Both the position numbers and the translations under genes were made by a program. The notes beneath the pieces are model-generated. The model did no database searches, was not told the origin of the DNA, and saw only the letters and a list, made by a program, of their open reading frames with translations. From JARRQJ01 sp963761035 (GTDB lineage: Bacteria; Pseudomonadota; Gammaproteobacteria; DRLM01), in assembly GCA_963761035.1 (NCBI GenBank), contig CAVXFH010000002.1, positions 620,001-684,000 on the forward strand: DNA of 64,000 nucleotides, read 5' to 3'. Position 1 is the stretch's first letter. Each line of letters begins with the position of its first letter. This document shows, one piece after another, positions 26,023-34,854 of this stretch.

Positions 26023-26298
26023 CTAGGCGATTTTTATTCTGACCAGCTTCATATAGTCAAACACGATTCCCGCAACGGTCTCGGTATCGGGATAATAGGT
26101 CAGGTTAACGCGTTGGCCTTTCAGGTTCTTATACTGTTCTCTGCGCTTGTATTTAAACGGCACGTCGCAACCTTCGATCATGATCGAGTTCAATATCCAC
26201 TCGCCTTGGGGTCTTTGCACATGTGAAACCACCTTAGCCATCTCCGTATGGTTAAGGTGAGGGTGTTTTTTGGTCAGCTTTTTAGAGGATGATTTCAT
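26023..26298 (-). CDS. Small conserved protein of unknown function
   Basis: 91 residues, basic. The core GEWILNSIMIEGCDVPFKYK then NLKGQRVNLTYYPDTETVAG and a final MKLVRIKIA are compact and look like a small beta-rich fold. I recall similar uncharacterised proteins in gammaproteobacteria but cannot name a family. The N-terminus is lysine-rich with no signal peptide, so it is cytoplasmic. Stands alone between NYN and djlA genes. Confidence 0.6.
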   Translation of the reverse strand: MKSSSKKLTKKHPHLNHTEMAKVVSHVQRPQGEWILNSIMIEGCDVPFKYKRREQYKNLKGQRVNLTYYPDTETVAGIVFDYMKLVRIKIA

Positions 26299-26372
26299 AA
26301 AAATCGGCGTTGATCGTTTAGACAGACTATTCTACACAAACATCAAGTGTATGGCCGTCCCCCGGATGCCGC

Positions 26373-27146
26373 TCACATATTTCTGCTCTTCTTGATCAAT
26401 TCGTAGGCTTGCTGAATTTCCTTCGACTGCTCGGTCGCCATCGCGATCATGTCTTCAGGCAGGCCTTGCCCGATCAGTTTGTCCGGGTGGTATTGGCTCA
26501 TCTGTTTTCGATAGGCGCGCTTGACCTCCTGATCGGTGCTGTCTTTAGCGACGCCCAAGGCCTTATAGGCGTCATCCAATGTCGACATTGAAGCGGCTCG
26601 CCCCCCGGCGAAGCGGGATTGATTCAGCACCATCTCCAACAGACGCCTGAACGTGGCCCGGTCATACCCGATCCGACCGGCGATATCAAAGAGCACCGCC
26701 TCTTCCGCCGGATGTATATTCCCATCCGCCAGCGCCATCACGATCAGATAAACCGGCAACACGTCCCGCAGATTCCGCGTCTGCCCGCAGACGGACATGA
26801 ATCGCTGGTAGGTCGGCCCGATGTCAAATTCCGGATCGGCCCCCTGCTTGAACCAGGCGATGGCCTGCTGGCGATTCGCCGCGGTCATGCCCAATTTCCG
26901 GATGAACGCCTCGGTATGGTCGATCTCCTGCTGGGAGACGCGCCCGTCGGCCTTGGCCAGCTTGCCCATCGAGATGAATACCGTCTCGAAGAAAACCGCC
27001 TGACGATGCGCATTCTGCAACGGGTTCAACGCGCCGGGACCGTACGCCTGAATGCGGTCAATAAGCGACCCGACGAATAAACCGAAGAGCGCCCCGAAGA
27101 ACCCGAAAAAGTAAAATCCTGCTATAAAACCGATGAGCTTGAACAA
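26373..27146 (-). CDS. djlA: Co-chaperone DjlA
   Basis: 257 residues. A glycine-zipper-like membrane segment (LIGFIAGFYFFGFFGALFGL) is followed by a TerB-like helical domain (FISMGKLAKADGRVSQQEID and MALADGNIHPAEEAVL). The C-terminal J domain begins DAYKALGVAKDSTDQEVKRA with the HPD triad in QYHPDKLIGQGLPEDMI. This is the DjlA order: inner-membrane type III DnaJ that activates DnaK. The start codon appears to be a TTG at 27146; a usable ATG is not available upstream in frame. Confidence 0.9.
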   Translation of the reverse strand: MFKLIGFIAGFYFFGFFGALFGLFVGSLIDRIQAYGPGALNPLQNAHRQAVFFETVFISMGKLAKADGRVSQQEIDHTEAFIRKLGMTAANRQQAIAWFKQGADPEFDIGPTYQRFMSVCGQTRNLRDVLPVYLIVMALADGNIHPAEEAVLFDIAGRIGYDRATFRRLLEMVLNQSRFAGGRAASMSTLDDAYKALGVAKDSTDQEVKRAYRKQMSQYHPDKLIGQGLPEDMIAMATEQSKEIQQAYELIKKSRNM

Positions 27147-27243
27147 GAGAACCCCAGTGTAATATTTCGGCTTAACGGCGCCGTGGATTATTGGTGTCGA
27201 TGCAATCCAATATTACCCACCCCGGCGCCATTGTGTCATCAAC

Positions 27244-27708
27244 CTAACGAACGCCCAGCAACTCCACATCGAACACCAAGGTCGCATTGGGGGGAATCAC
27301 GCCGCCCGCGCCGCGCAAACCGTAGCCCAGCTCCGGAGGAATGATCAACGTCCGCCGGCCGCCGACTTTCATACCCGCCACGCCCAGGTCCCATCCCTTG
27401 ATAACGCGGCCCGCGCCGAGGTCAAACTCGAACGCCTCGCCGCGATCGCGGGAACTGTCAAATTTCTTCCCTTTATTATCCGGCGCGGCCTCATCGTAAA
27501 GCCAACCGGTATAGTGCACGGAAACGACCTTACCGTCCGTCGCCTCCGCGCCCGAGCCAACCACTACATCCGTCTTGATCGACTCCGCCGCATCACTCGC
27601 CTTCATACCGGTCTCCTTATTGGATTCAACTGTCTTAGAACAACCGTTCGCCGCGAGGCTGGCTGTGGACAAGGCCACCGCCAGCCGCACAAAAAGCAAA
27701 CGCTTCAT
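27244..27708 (-). CDS. FKBP-type peptidyl-prolyl isomerase lipoprotein
   Basis: 154 residues. The signal ends in a lipobox (ASLAANGC). The FKBP domain shows VSVHYTGWLYDEAAPDNKGK, KFDSSRDRGEAFEFDLG, VIKGWDLGVAGMKVGGRRTL and the closing GAGGVIPPNATLVFDVELL. Residues of the active-site pocket (Y, F, D, W, Y) are present. It would speed prolyl folding steps in the periplasm, anchored to a membrane. No partner gene nearby. ATG 27708 with GGAGGCAGCGAGCG upstream. Confidence 0.9.
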   Translation of the reverse strand: MKRLLFVRLAVALSTASLAANGCSKTVESNKETGMKASDAAESIKTDVVVGSGAEATDGKVVSVHYTGWLYDEAAPDNKGKKFDSSRDRGEAFEFDLGAGRVIKGWDLGVAGMKVGGRRTLIIPPELGYGLRGAGGVIPPNATLVFDVELLGVR

Positions 27709-27791
27709 CGCTCGCTGCCTCCTTAAATTTTACATTGTTGATGGTAGCGTTGATATTGGTCACCGACAATTAATCGAAGTGCGTAACCCAA

Positions 27792-27840
27792 AGGGACAGA
27801 TCACAGTTCTTGCCAATATTACTGAAAAACTCGGGTCGGC
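27792..27840. repeat. Dispersed repeat, copy C
   Basis: AGGGACAGATCACAGTTCTT then GCCAATATTACTGAAAAACT and CGGG. Aligns with copies near 4202, 7611 and 14227. A TGGGTGTCCC follows at 27865, the inverse of GGGGACACCCA at 7354, again linking it to the debris upstream of the SPARTA remnant. The rest of the interval 27709-28010 shows no gene. Confidence 0.45.
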
Positions 27841-28010
27841 CCCAATTATTCCCGCTAGATTGGTGGGTGTCCCAGTATGTGACGATATGACGCATTCAAG
27901 TCTCATCCCTGCCCGCCTATAATGACTGGCGATGCCGCCAAGAGCGCCGCGTTATCGCTTTAATAATCGCGGCAACAGCTAAACGGCCTGTTGAATGGGG
28001 GAGGAGAGTA

Positions 28011-30086
28011 ATGAACCGGTATATCATCGCGTCCGTTGTTGCAGGCGCCTTCTTGGTACCACCCGCATTCGCGGATCAGCCTCTACATCTGCCGAAAATG
28101 AACGTGTCGGCCACCGCCGAGGACCCATCCCAGAACTTCCAGCTTGAGGCAAACACACTGCCGGCCGCGGCGCCGGACAGCGTTGATCTGCTGCGCCGCG
28201 CGCCGGGGGCCAACGTCAATGCCAACGGACCGCTGACCGGCATTGTGCAGTACCGCGGGATGTACGGTGACCGGCTCAATGTGCTCGTCGACGGCATAAA
28301 CATCGCCCCCGGCGGACCCAATGCGATGGACCCGCCGCTCAGCTATATCCCGCGGGAACGGCTGCAAGACATCGTGGTGGTACGGGGTATCACATCGGTC
28401 AGCTCGGGGGACGAAACGATTGGCGGCACGATCATCGCGAACTCAAAGGAGGGGCATTTCACCGCAGGCAAGCAATTCCAGCTGCATGGCAACGCCGCGG
28501 TCGGCGCACACAGCGTCGACGATGGCTATTCAGTGAGCGGTATGGCCGCATTGTCGAACGAAAGCCAGCGAATGTACGCCGCGGCAACCCGCACTGCAGG
28601 CGATGATCGCGATTTCGCCGGCGGCACGATCACGCCGAGCCGGTACCAACGCAACGTGTATGACCTGGGCTACGGTCTGCGCGGCAGCGAACAGGAGCTT
28701 GACCTCGGCTATCGTCGTAACGAAACCGGGGAGACCGGTACGCCCGCCCTGCCGATGGACATCATATACATCAATACCAACATAGTACGCAGCAACTTCA
28801 AGGGCGCACTCGGCGACATGCAGTTCGGTGGCAAGCTCTACTACACTGATGTCTCCCACAAGATGGACAACTACACCCTGCGCCGGCCGTCCAATCCCGC
28901 GGCGCTTCGCTTTACACTGGCCGACAGTGAAGGCACGGGCTACGACCTGCACACCGCCATACCGCTTGCCGCGGGCAAGCTTTCTCTCGGCACTGACGGT
29001 CTGCTCGTCAGTCACGGCGCCGACATCTTCGACCCGAACAACAGTAACTTCTTCGTCAACAATTTTCACGACGTGCGGCGTAATCGCTACGGCCTCTTTG
29101 GCGAATGGAACACCGGGTGGGCGAGCCGCTGGCATCTGCAGCTTGGCGCCCGGTACACCCGTGTGGATATGGATTCCGGCAGCGTCGACGCCACCCCGGC
29201 CCGGGTGAACTTAGCGGCACGCACGCTGCGCGACCGCTTCAACGCGGCCGATCTCAGCCGCGGCGACGACAACCTCGATTGGGTGACAAAACTCGACTAT
29301 GCCATTCGCAACGACCTGCGCATGGAGGTGGGGCTGGCTCGCAAAACCCGTTCGCCGTCCTACCAGGAAGCCTATCTCTGGTTGCCGCTGCAATCCACCG
29401 GCGGGTTGGCCGACGGCCACAATTACGTCGGCAATCCGAACCTGGATCCAGAGGTCGCCCACGAGGCCGAAGTCGGCCTGGACTGGCGCAGCGACGGCGC
29501 GTACTTCTCCCCCCGGGCCTTCTATCGCAACGTCGATAACTACATCCAGGGAGTACCGGCGACCGACCCGGCGGTCATCACGTTCAGCACCGGGAACGGC
29601 GACCTGACGCCACTGCAGTTCGCTAACGTGGCGGCGCGCTTCTACGGCGCGGATGCGGAATGGGGAGTCCCGCTCGCCGAGAAGTGGTCACTGGACGGCG
29701 TCGTCAGCTACGTGCGCGGGCAGCGGCGTGACATCGACGACAATCTCTATCGAATTGCGCCCCTGAATACCACCATTGACCTCACCCACCGCCGCGAACG
29801 CTGGTCGATAACCCTGGAGGGGATGTTCTATGCCGCCCAGCACGACGTTTCGGCTACCAACGGCGAGACACCGTCCGCCGGCTATGGGCTGATGAACCTG
29901 TTCGGGCAGTATAAGCTGCCGCAGCAGAACATCACCCTCGGCGCCGGCATCGACAATGTGCTGAACAAGCATTACGAGCCGCACCTGGGCGGTATCAACC
30001 GCGTTACGGGCTCGGATGTGGCCCTCGGCGCGCATCTGCCAGGAGACGGCATCAACGGGTACGTGAACGTCAGCATGAACTGGTAA
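28011..30086 (+). CDS. TonB-dependent outer-membrane receptor, possibly copper-type
   Basis: 691 residues. Signal peptide MNRYIIASVVAGAFLVPPAFA, then a short TonB-box region, then the plug domain: DSVDLLRRAPGANVNANGPL and YIPRERLQDIVVVRGITSVS. The beta barrel ends with the expected aromatic residue (VNVSMNW). Features GINRVTGSDVALGAHLPGDG and NVLNKHYEPHLGG resemble the OprC/NosA copper receptor group, which I offer only as a likely class. GGGGGAGGAGAG upstream is a very strong ribosome site. No TonB or ABC partner nearby; a REP-like palindrome follows the stop. Confidence 0.85.
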   Translation: MNRYIIASVVAGAFLVPPAFADQPLHLPKMNVSATAEDPSQNFQLEANTLPAAAPDSVDLLRRAPGANVNANGPLTGIVQYRGMYGDRLNVLVDGINIAPGGPNAMDPPLSYIPRERLQDIVVVRGITSVSSGDETIGGTIIANSKEGHFTAGKQFQLHGNAAVGAHSVDDGYSVSGMAALSNESQRMYAAATRTAGDDRDFAGGTITPSRYQRNVYDLGYGLRGSEQELDLGYRRNETGETGTPALPMDIIYINTNIVRSNFKGALGDMQFGGKLYYTDVSHKMDNYTLRRPSNPAALRFTLADSEGTGYDLHTAIPLAAGKLSLGTDGLLVSHGADIFDPNNSNFFVNNFHDVRRNRYGLFGEWNTGWASRWHLQLGARYTRVDMDSGSVDATPARVNLAARTLRDRFNAADLSRGDDNLDWVTKLDYAIRNDLRMEVGLARKTRSPSYQEAYLWLPLQSTGGLADGHNYVGNPNLDPEVAHEAEVGLDWRSDGAYFSPRAFYRNVDNYIQGVPATDPAVITFSTGNGDLTPLQFANVAARFYGADAEWGVPLAEKWSLDGVVSYVRGQRRDIDDNLYRIAPLNTTIDLTHRRERWSITLEGMFYAAQHDVSATNGETPSAGYGLMNLFGQYKLPQQNITLGAGIDNVLNKHYEPHLGGINRVTGSDVALGAHLPGDGINGYVNVSMNW

Positions 30087-30114
30087 CCTATTCGGTGATG
30101 CCTTTTTATCCTGG

Positions 30115-30134
30115 ATTCCGGCATGCGCCGGAAT
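30115..30134. repeat. REP-like palindrome
   Basis: ATTCCGGCATGCGCCGGAAT: eight pairs around ATGC, within CTGGATTCCGGCATGCGCCG context and followed by GACGGC. This is the widespread proteobacterial extragenic palindrome pattern. It lies 28 bases after the receptor stop and may stop transcription from both sides. Confidence 0.6.
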
Positions 30135-30176
30135 GACGGCATTTAAGTTTCGCGGCGCTCGATCCAGCGCCTTTAC

Positions 30177-30500
30177 TTACGCGGCACGCCTGGTCGTTAC
30201 CTTCAGTTTGATGTTCTCGGATTTCTGCAAGGCCTTTATGATGACAAACAGGCTTTCAGCCGTGGGGTTGCCGCGGGGACCGAGCATACGTTGCAGGCTC
30301 TTGGAGGGAATAGCGGTTGCCCTGGTCAAGCCGTCAAAGGTGAGGGTGGCGTTGACGTAGTCACGCAGCATCGCCTTGCCAATATTGAGGTCGCCGGCAA
30401 GGAGGACGTTGATCGCCTCGATGAGCATGGCAGCGCGAAAACGGGAATCGCTCTGAGCACGAGTCCAGACGGTTTCACGAAATTTGCGTGTGATTGCCAT
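30177..30500 (-). CDS. HigA-like antitoxin, HTH protein
   Basis: 107 residues from ATG 30500 (AGAGGT eight bases upstream). Pattern: RKFRETVWTRAQSDSRFRAA, INVLLAGDLNIGKAMLRDYV and AIPSKSLQRMLGPRGNPTAE. This is the antidote protein of the RelE/HigB-like addiction modules, where a C-terminal helix-turn-helix binds the operator. The toxin gene lies directly upstream, with only five bases between stop and start, the toxin-first arrangement typical for this group. The antitoxin is intact although the toxin is truncated. Confidence 0.85.
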   Translation of the reverse strand: MAITRKFRETVWTRAQSDSRFRAAMLIEAINVLLAGDLNIGKAMLRDYVNATLTFDGLTRATAIPSKSLQRMLGPRGNPTAESLFVIIKALQKSENIKLKVTTRRAA

Positions 30501-30505
30501 GATGA

Positions 30506-30760
30506 TTACCTCTTCTTGCGCGCCTTGTAGTCGCGCCAATGCTGTTGGGCCAGTCCAATATCGGCGCTCTGGCCTTTCTTGGTGCCGCCACCGAGCAGGA
30601 TAATCAGCACCTTACCGTCCTGTCCTAGAGATAAACGATATCCTGGCCCAAAATCGATCCGATATTCAGCCACGCCTTGACCGCCCGGTTTTACATTGGA
30701 GAGGTTGTCCTGCTCCATCCGATAAAGGGCCGTGGTCACCTTGGCAGCGGCGGCGGTCGA
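30506..30760 (-). pseudogene. RelE/HigB-type addiction module toxin, N-terminus missing
   Basis: The frame keeps the family core AAAKVTTALYRMEQDNLSNV, GVAEYRIDFGPGYRLSLGQD and ILLGGGTKKGQSADIGLAQQ to the end. The usual N-terminal third (about 35 residues with an F..W...L.D.. pattern) is absent: a TGA lies in frame just before the first family residues near 30762. A GTG at 30739 could start a 77-residue product, but toxin activity is unlikely. The 5' boundary coincides with the end of cpdA at 30780, so a deletion joined the two. Confidence 0.7.
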
Positions 30761-30779
30761 TCAAGAAGGGTTTTCCGCG

Positions 30780-31520
30780 CTATATTTCCACTCTCATGAC
30801 ATGAGTCTCAAGCAGGCCGCTCGTATCGAGTTTAATAGAACGATAGGCGGGCAATGTATTGTCGTATTCAACGATCAGACTGTGCGGCTTAAACTGAAAA
30901 CAGGTGGATGGGGTTCCATAAAAAATAATATTATCGCGCGGATGCCTGAATTCCTGATGCACATGGCCGCAAAATACCGCCTTCACCGAAGTTATTGACC
31001 GTAGCATCGTTAAAAATTCATCGGGATTTTCCAGCCCGATAGCATCCAGCCACGGGCAGTGAATGGGCACCGGGTGATGATGCATAAATATCACCGCCGG
31101 TTCATGATGTTGTTGCATCACGCTTAAAAGCGATGTCAGTTGGCGATCATCAATCCGGCCATGTACCTCGCCGGGTATAGCGGTGTTTAGCAGAATTATT
31201 TGCCAGCCCCCGCATAGCGAATGCCGGAATTGACCTGCGAAATTATCTTTGAATATCTCTTTTAAATACTCCGGTTGGTCGTGATTTCCGGGTAGACAAT
31301 AGTATTCGATATTCAATTTATCCAATAAAACTTTCAATTGTCCGTAGGTAGACAGTTCTTCATCATGCGCAATATCGCCGGTAACAAAAATCAAATCCGG
31401 CGATTCATTTTCTGTAATCGCCCGCAGAACTTTTAATAAACTCTGCCTGGTGTTAACCCCCGCCATGGTGGCGCCGGCGTCCGCGAAAAGATGGCAGTCG
31501 CTGATTTGAATTATATTCAT
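30780..31520 (-). CDS. cpdA: 3',5'-cyclic-AMP phosphodiesterase CpdA
   Basis: 246 residues. Metallophosphoesterase motifs in order: ISDCHLF, VTGDIAHDE, LPGNHDQPEYL, IFMHHHPVP and CGHVHQEF. This layout and length match CpdA, which hydrolyses cAMP to AMP using Fe/Mn in the cytoplasm and so tunes CRP signalling. The C-terminus after the last motif (FQFKPHSLIVEYDNTLPAYR) also fits. ATG 31520. The 3' end abuts a truncated toxin gene. Confidence 0.9.
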   Translation of the reverse strand: MNIIQISDCHLFADAGATMAGVNTRQSLLKVLRAITENESPDLIFVTGDIAHDEELSTYGQLKVLLDKLNIEYYCLPGNHDQPEYLKEIFKDNFAGQFRHSLCGGWQIILLNTAIPGEVHGRIDDRQLTSLLSVMQQHHEPAVIFMHHHPVPIHCPWLDAIGLENPDEFLTMLRSITSVKAVFCGHVHQEFRHPRDNIIFYGTPSTCFQFKPHSLIVEYDNTLPAYRSIKLDTSGLLETHVMRVEI

Positions 31521-31573
31521 ACCTGCGCTAGCACCCGTTACCTGAAAAATATTTTTGATCTACCGAGCATAAC

Positions 31574-32392
31574 TTAGGCATCCCCGGGTTGAGGCGTGCG
31601 TTCATGGATGGCGCGCAGCAAATTGTTTGGCGTGCCTATGTCCAGATAGGCCTTTTCCGCGACCTTTACCGCATTTACTTTCAATCCGGCTTCGATTGCG
31701 GCTTGTAAAACATGGCCCACGGATATTTCACCACATCCATGCCGCGCTCCCGGTGAATCGAAATTAATACCGGTTAACCAGTCACGCATGAACTGGGTAA
31801 ATCGGGGGGTCCACAGCGCCGCGCCCCAGGTGTGAGTCAGGGATGTCTGCGTAGGCTTGATGTCGATACGCTCAACACTGCCTTCAGCAGTAAAGGCAAC
31901 CATGTCTACCGTTTGCGGGTGCTCCGCGGGGAATAATCCCAGCAGGACATCGCCGGAATTTTCCCGAAAGGCATTGCGCAGGTTACAATAGACATCTTCC
32001 GTTTCAAACAAAATGTCTGGAAATCCGAATGCGACGATGTTGTCCGCGACAAACGGAAAAACGGTATCCAGCGTGTACGGCGCGCCCGGTGAATTGCGAA
32101 TGACGCTGTATGCCAGCTCGATACCTAGCGATTCGCCATGGCCGAAATAAGCAGGGATATCCCATTTGCCGTCGCCCAGAACAATAAAGCAGCGCTTAAT
32201 ACCTGCTCGCACCATTTGTTCCAATAGATATTGAGCAACTACCTTGGGACGCGGCGTTTCGGACGTGCGCTGAAATCCAACGGGAAACAATTCCTTGCTT
32301 ACCGGTAACGGGGCGATGCGCGTGCCCCGCCCGGCCGCGGGGATTACGCCGATGACATCCGCAAATAAATAATTCAATTCGATATCCTCCAT
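31574..32392 (-). CDS. Sugar-phosphate nucleotidyltransferase (glucose-1-phosphate thymidylyl-type)
   Basis: 272 residues from ATG 32392; GGAGGA followed by seven bases favours a TTG at 32377 as alternative. The NTP-binding loop is VIGVIPAAGRGTRIAPLPVS then KELFPVG (G..GTR...K pattern). Further motifs: RCFIVLGDGKWDIPAYFG, DNIVAFGFPDILFET and VAEKAYLDIGTPNNLLRAI. Such enzymes make NDP-sugars from sugar-1-phosphate for envelope polysaccharides. Unusual feature: PDIL stands where classic family members have GDN/GDH. Substrate is not deducible; no glycan cluster is adjacent. Follows cpdA with 53 bp, same strand. Confidence 0.75.
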   Translation of the reverse strand: MEDIELNYLFADVIGVIPAAGRGTRIAPLPVSKELFPVGFQRTSETPRPKVVAQYLLEQMVRAGIKRCFIVLGDGKWDIPAYFGHGESLGIELAYSVIRNSPGAPYTLDTVFPFVADNIVAFGFPDILFETEDVYCNLRNAFRENSGDVLLGLFPAEHPQTVDMVAFTAEGSVERIDIKPTQTSLTHTWGAALWTPRFTQFMRDWLTGINFDSPGARHGCGEISVGHVLQAAIEAGLKVNAVKVAEKAYLDIGTPNNLLRAIHERTPQPGDA

Positions 32393-32730
32393 CAATGTGC
32401 CGCGGCCAAAATACCGCGGCCGGCACTCATGCGCAGAGATCGTCGCTTGCCTCACGCACCTTGGCATCGCGCAAACGCGGTGTCGTTGTTTGTCTCATGT
32501 ACGCCGGCTAGTCGTTCATCCTGGACAATTCCCCCGGGCTGTCACGGTGCTTACTTACCGGTGAGAATAAACCGAAAATACCCGTGGTTGCACATTAAAG
32601 TCAGCGTAGGAACGGAGTGGCGGGTACGCCGAATGGGGCCTACCCCTTTGTTCTCCACTTGATTCATCCTGCGCCGCCCCCATTTTTAGGGGATCGGCCG
32701 ACTCATTGTGCGGCCGAGTGGAGGCTGGCG
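32393..32730. other. Intergenic stretch between divergent genes
   Basis: About 338 bases; no gene. Expected to hold the promoters of the nucleotidyltransferase (minus) and the HtrA-like protease (plus). I see no clear -10/-35 pair or operator. GGAGGC at 32720 is the ribosome site of the protease. Confidence 0.3.
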
Positions 32731-33759
32731 ATGACGGCGCAATTAAAATGGATAGACGACCCTCAGGCGGGTAACAACCAACCCGCCGCCCCTTATCCTC
32801 CCGCACGCTCGGATGCCGCCCTGCTGGACGCTTACTCGGCCGCTGTGGTGGGCGTAGCGGAACAGGTCAGCCCCGCGGTGGTGAAAATCGACGTCCATCG
32901 CCGCACCGCGAAGGGCAAAGAGCAGGCCGCCGGCAGCGGCTCGGGCTTTTTGTTCACCCCTGACGGATTGATCCTTACCAACAGTCATGTGGTCGCCGCG
33001 GCCAGTCATCTGCAAGTGAGCCTGGACGAGGGCGTCGAATTCGATGCCCAGCTTATCGGCCAGGACCCGCACACCGATCTGGCTGTACTTAAGATCTCCG
33101 CGCCCCGCGCGCTGCCTTATGTGCGGCTGGGTAACTCCCGCGCCATCCGCGTGGGCCAACTGGTGGTGGCCATCGGCAATCCCTACGGTTTCGCATGCAC
33201 GGTCACCGCCGGCGTGGTCAGCGCGCTGGGCCGGAGCCTGCGCGCCGCCAGCGGCCGGCTCATGGAAGACGTGATCCAGACCGATGCCGCCCTCAATCCC
33301 GGCAACTCGGGCGGACCGCTGGTAAACGCCGGCGGCGACGTGATCGGCGTCAACACCGCCATCATCATGCCCGCCCAGGGTCTGTGCTTCGCCACCGCCA
33401 TCAACACCGCGCAACTGGTGGTGAGCGAGCTGCTGCGCCACGGCCGGGTGCGGCGCGCCGGGCTCGGCATCGCCGCGCAGAACACGCCCTTGTCGCGGCG
33501 CATGATCCGCCATTTCGATCTTCAGGTGGACGGCGGCGTGCGCGTCATGGAACGTGAGGCCGGCGGTCCCGCCGCCACGGCCGGGCTGGAAACCGGCGAT
33601 GTGATCGTGCAATTCGCCGGCGAGTGGGTGGGCGGCATCGATGAACTGCACCGCCTGCTGGGCGCCGAACGGGTCGGCAATCCGGCGACGATCCGTGTCC
33701 TGCGCCGCGCCCGGAGCCTCGACCTCGCCATCACGCCGGCGGAAATGCCGGCGCACTGA
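32731..33759 (+). CDS. HtrA-like trypsin/PDZ serine protease without signal peptide
   Basis: 342 residues from ATG 32731 (GGAGGC upstream). The catalytic triad is complete: SHVV (His), HTDLAVLK (Asp) and LNPGNSGGPLV (Ser). A single C-terminal PDZ domain follows (RVMEREAGGPAATAGLETGD, VIVQFAGEWVGGIDELHRLL). The N-terminus (MTAQLKWIDDPQAGNNQPAA) has no signal peptide or anchor, unlike DegP/DegS, so it is probably cytoplasmic. Could be a protein quality-control protease. Divergent from the nucleotidyltransferase. Confidence 0.85.
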   Translation: MTAQLKWIDDPQAGNNQPAAPYPPARSDAALLDAYSAAVVGVAEQVSPAVVKIDVHRRTAKGKEQAAGSGSGFLFTPDGLILTNSHVVAAASHLQVSLDEGVEFDAQLIGQDPHTDLAVLKISAPRALPYVRLGNSRAIRVGQLVVAIGNPYGFACTVTAGVVSALGRSLRAASGRLMEDVIQTDAALNPGNSGGPLVNAGGDVIGVNTAIIMPAQGLCFATAINTAQLVVSELLRHGRVRRAGLGIAAQNTPLSRRMIRHFDLQVDGGVRVMEREAGGPAATAGLETGDVIVQFAGEWVGGIDELHRLLGAERVGNPATIRVLRRARSLDLAITPAEMPAH

Positions 33760-33810
33760 GGCAGCGGTTTCGGTATAGTGATGCGCAATGCCACCATGCG
33801 CCGCGCGACC

Positions 33811-34800
33811 ATGTCCGATCAGCCGCTTGCCTATCAATCGCTGGACCCCGACCGCATTCTCCATGCCGCGGAGAGTACCGGCCTGCAGTGCAACGGCCAT
33901 CTCCATGCCCTCAACAGCTATGAAAACCGCGTCTATCAAATCGGCCTGGAAGACGGGACCTTCGTCGTCGCCAAATTCTACCGGCCGGGCCGCTGGTCCG
34001 ACGAGGCGATCCGCGAAGAGCACGCCTTCACCCTGGAGCTGGCGGATCGGGAAATTCCCGTGGTGGCTCCGCGGCGCGACGAACGCGGCGAGACTTTGCA
34101 TTATCACGAAGGTTTCCGCTTCGCGCTTTTTCCGCGCCGCGGCGGGCGTTGGCCCGACCTGGATAACCCGGACAATCTGCTGTGGCTGGGCCGTTTCATC
34201 GGCCGTATCCATGCGGTGGGCGCGATAGAACCCTTTCGCCATCGCCACACCCTCGGCATCGAGCGCTTCGGCGAGGCATCCTATCGCTACGTGCTGGAGC
34301 AGGGATTCATCCCGCCGGCACTGCAACTTCCCTACCGCAGCCTGGCGGAAGACGTGTTGAAACAAGTCCGGCACTGTTATGAGCGTGCGGGAACGGTGGC
34401 CTCCATCCGTCTTCATGGCGATTGCCATCCCGGCAATATTTTATGGACCGACGCCGGTCCGCACTTCGTGGACTTCGACGACTGCCTCACCGGTCCCGCG
34501 ATCCAGGACCTGTGGATGCTGCTGTCCGGCGAACGCCGCGACATGACCGCGCAGCTTGCCGAGATCCTCGACGGTTACAGCGAATTTTTCGATTTCAATC
34601 CGCGGGAATTGCATCTGGTGGAGGCCTTGCGCACTTTACGCATGCTGCACTACTCCGCCTGGCTGGCGCGGCGCTGGGAGGACCCCGCCTTCAAGCAGGC
34701 CTTCACCTGGTTCAACACCCCGCGCTACTGGGAAGAACAAATCCTGGCGCTGCGCGAGCAGGCGGCGCTGCTCGACGAAGCGCCGCTGGCGTGGCAATAG
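33811..34800 (+). CDS. srkA: Stress response kinase A (YihE family)
   Basis: 329 residues from ATG 33811; the N-terminus (LAYQSLDPDRILHAAESTGL) then matches the family, and in-frame starts at 33778 and 33781 would only add a poor tail. Kinase-fold motifs: NSYENRVYQIGLEDG, IRLHGDCHPGNILW (catalytic loop HGDxHPGN) and HFVDFDDCLTGPAIQDLW (DFDD metal site). The family phosphorylates Ser/Thr and counters stress-induced death in gammaproteobacteria. Follows the protease by 51 bp and precedes pyrC by 54 bp; possible loose operon. Confidence 0.9.
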   Translation: MSDQPLAYQSLDPDRILHAAESTGLQCNGHLHALNSYENRVYQIGLEDGTFVVAKFYRPGRWSDEAIREEHAFTLELADREIPVVAPRRDERGETLHYHEGFRFALFPRRGGRWPDLDNPDNLLWLGRFIGRIHAVGAIEPFRHRHTLGIERFGEASYRYVLEQGFIPPALQLPYRSLAEDVLKQVRHCYERAGTVASIRLHGDCHPGNILWTDAGPHFVDFDDCLTGPAIQDLWMLLSGERRDMTAQLAEILDGYSEFFDFNPRELHLVEALRTLRMLHYSAWLARRWEDPAFKQAFTWFNTPRYWEEQILALREQAALLDEAPLAWQ

Positions 34801-34854
34801 GCGCGGCATGCGTTCGCCGTGGCATAATGAAATACATTTGATTAGACCGCATCC

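Noticed and set aside
32743..34428. 561-codon minus-strand open frame opposite the HtrA-like protease and srkA
   Set aside because: It spans two well-supported plus genes, is His/Gly/Ala-rich with no motif; a shadow caused by high GC.
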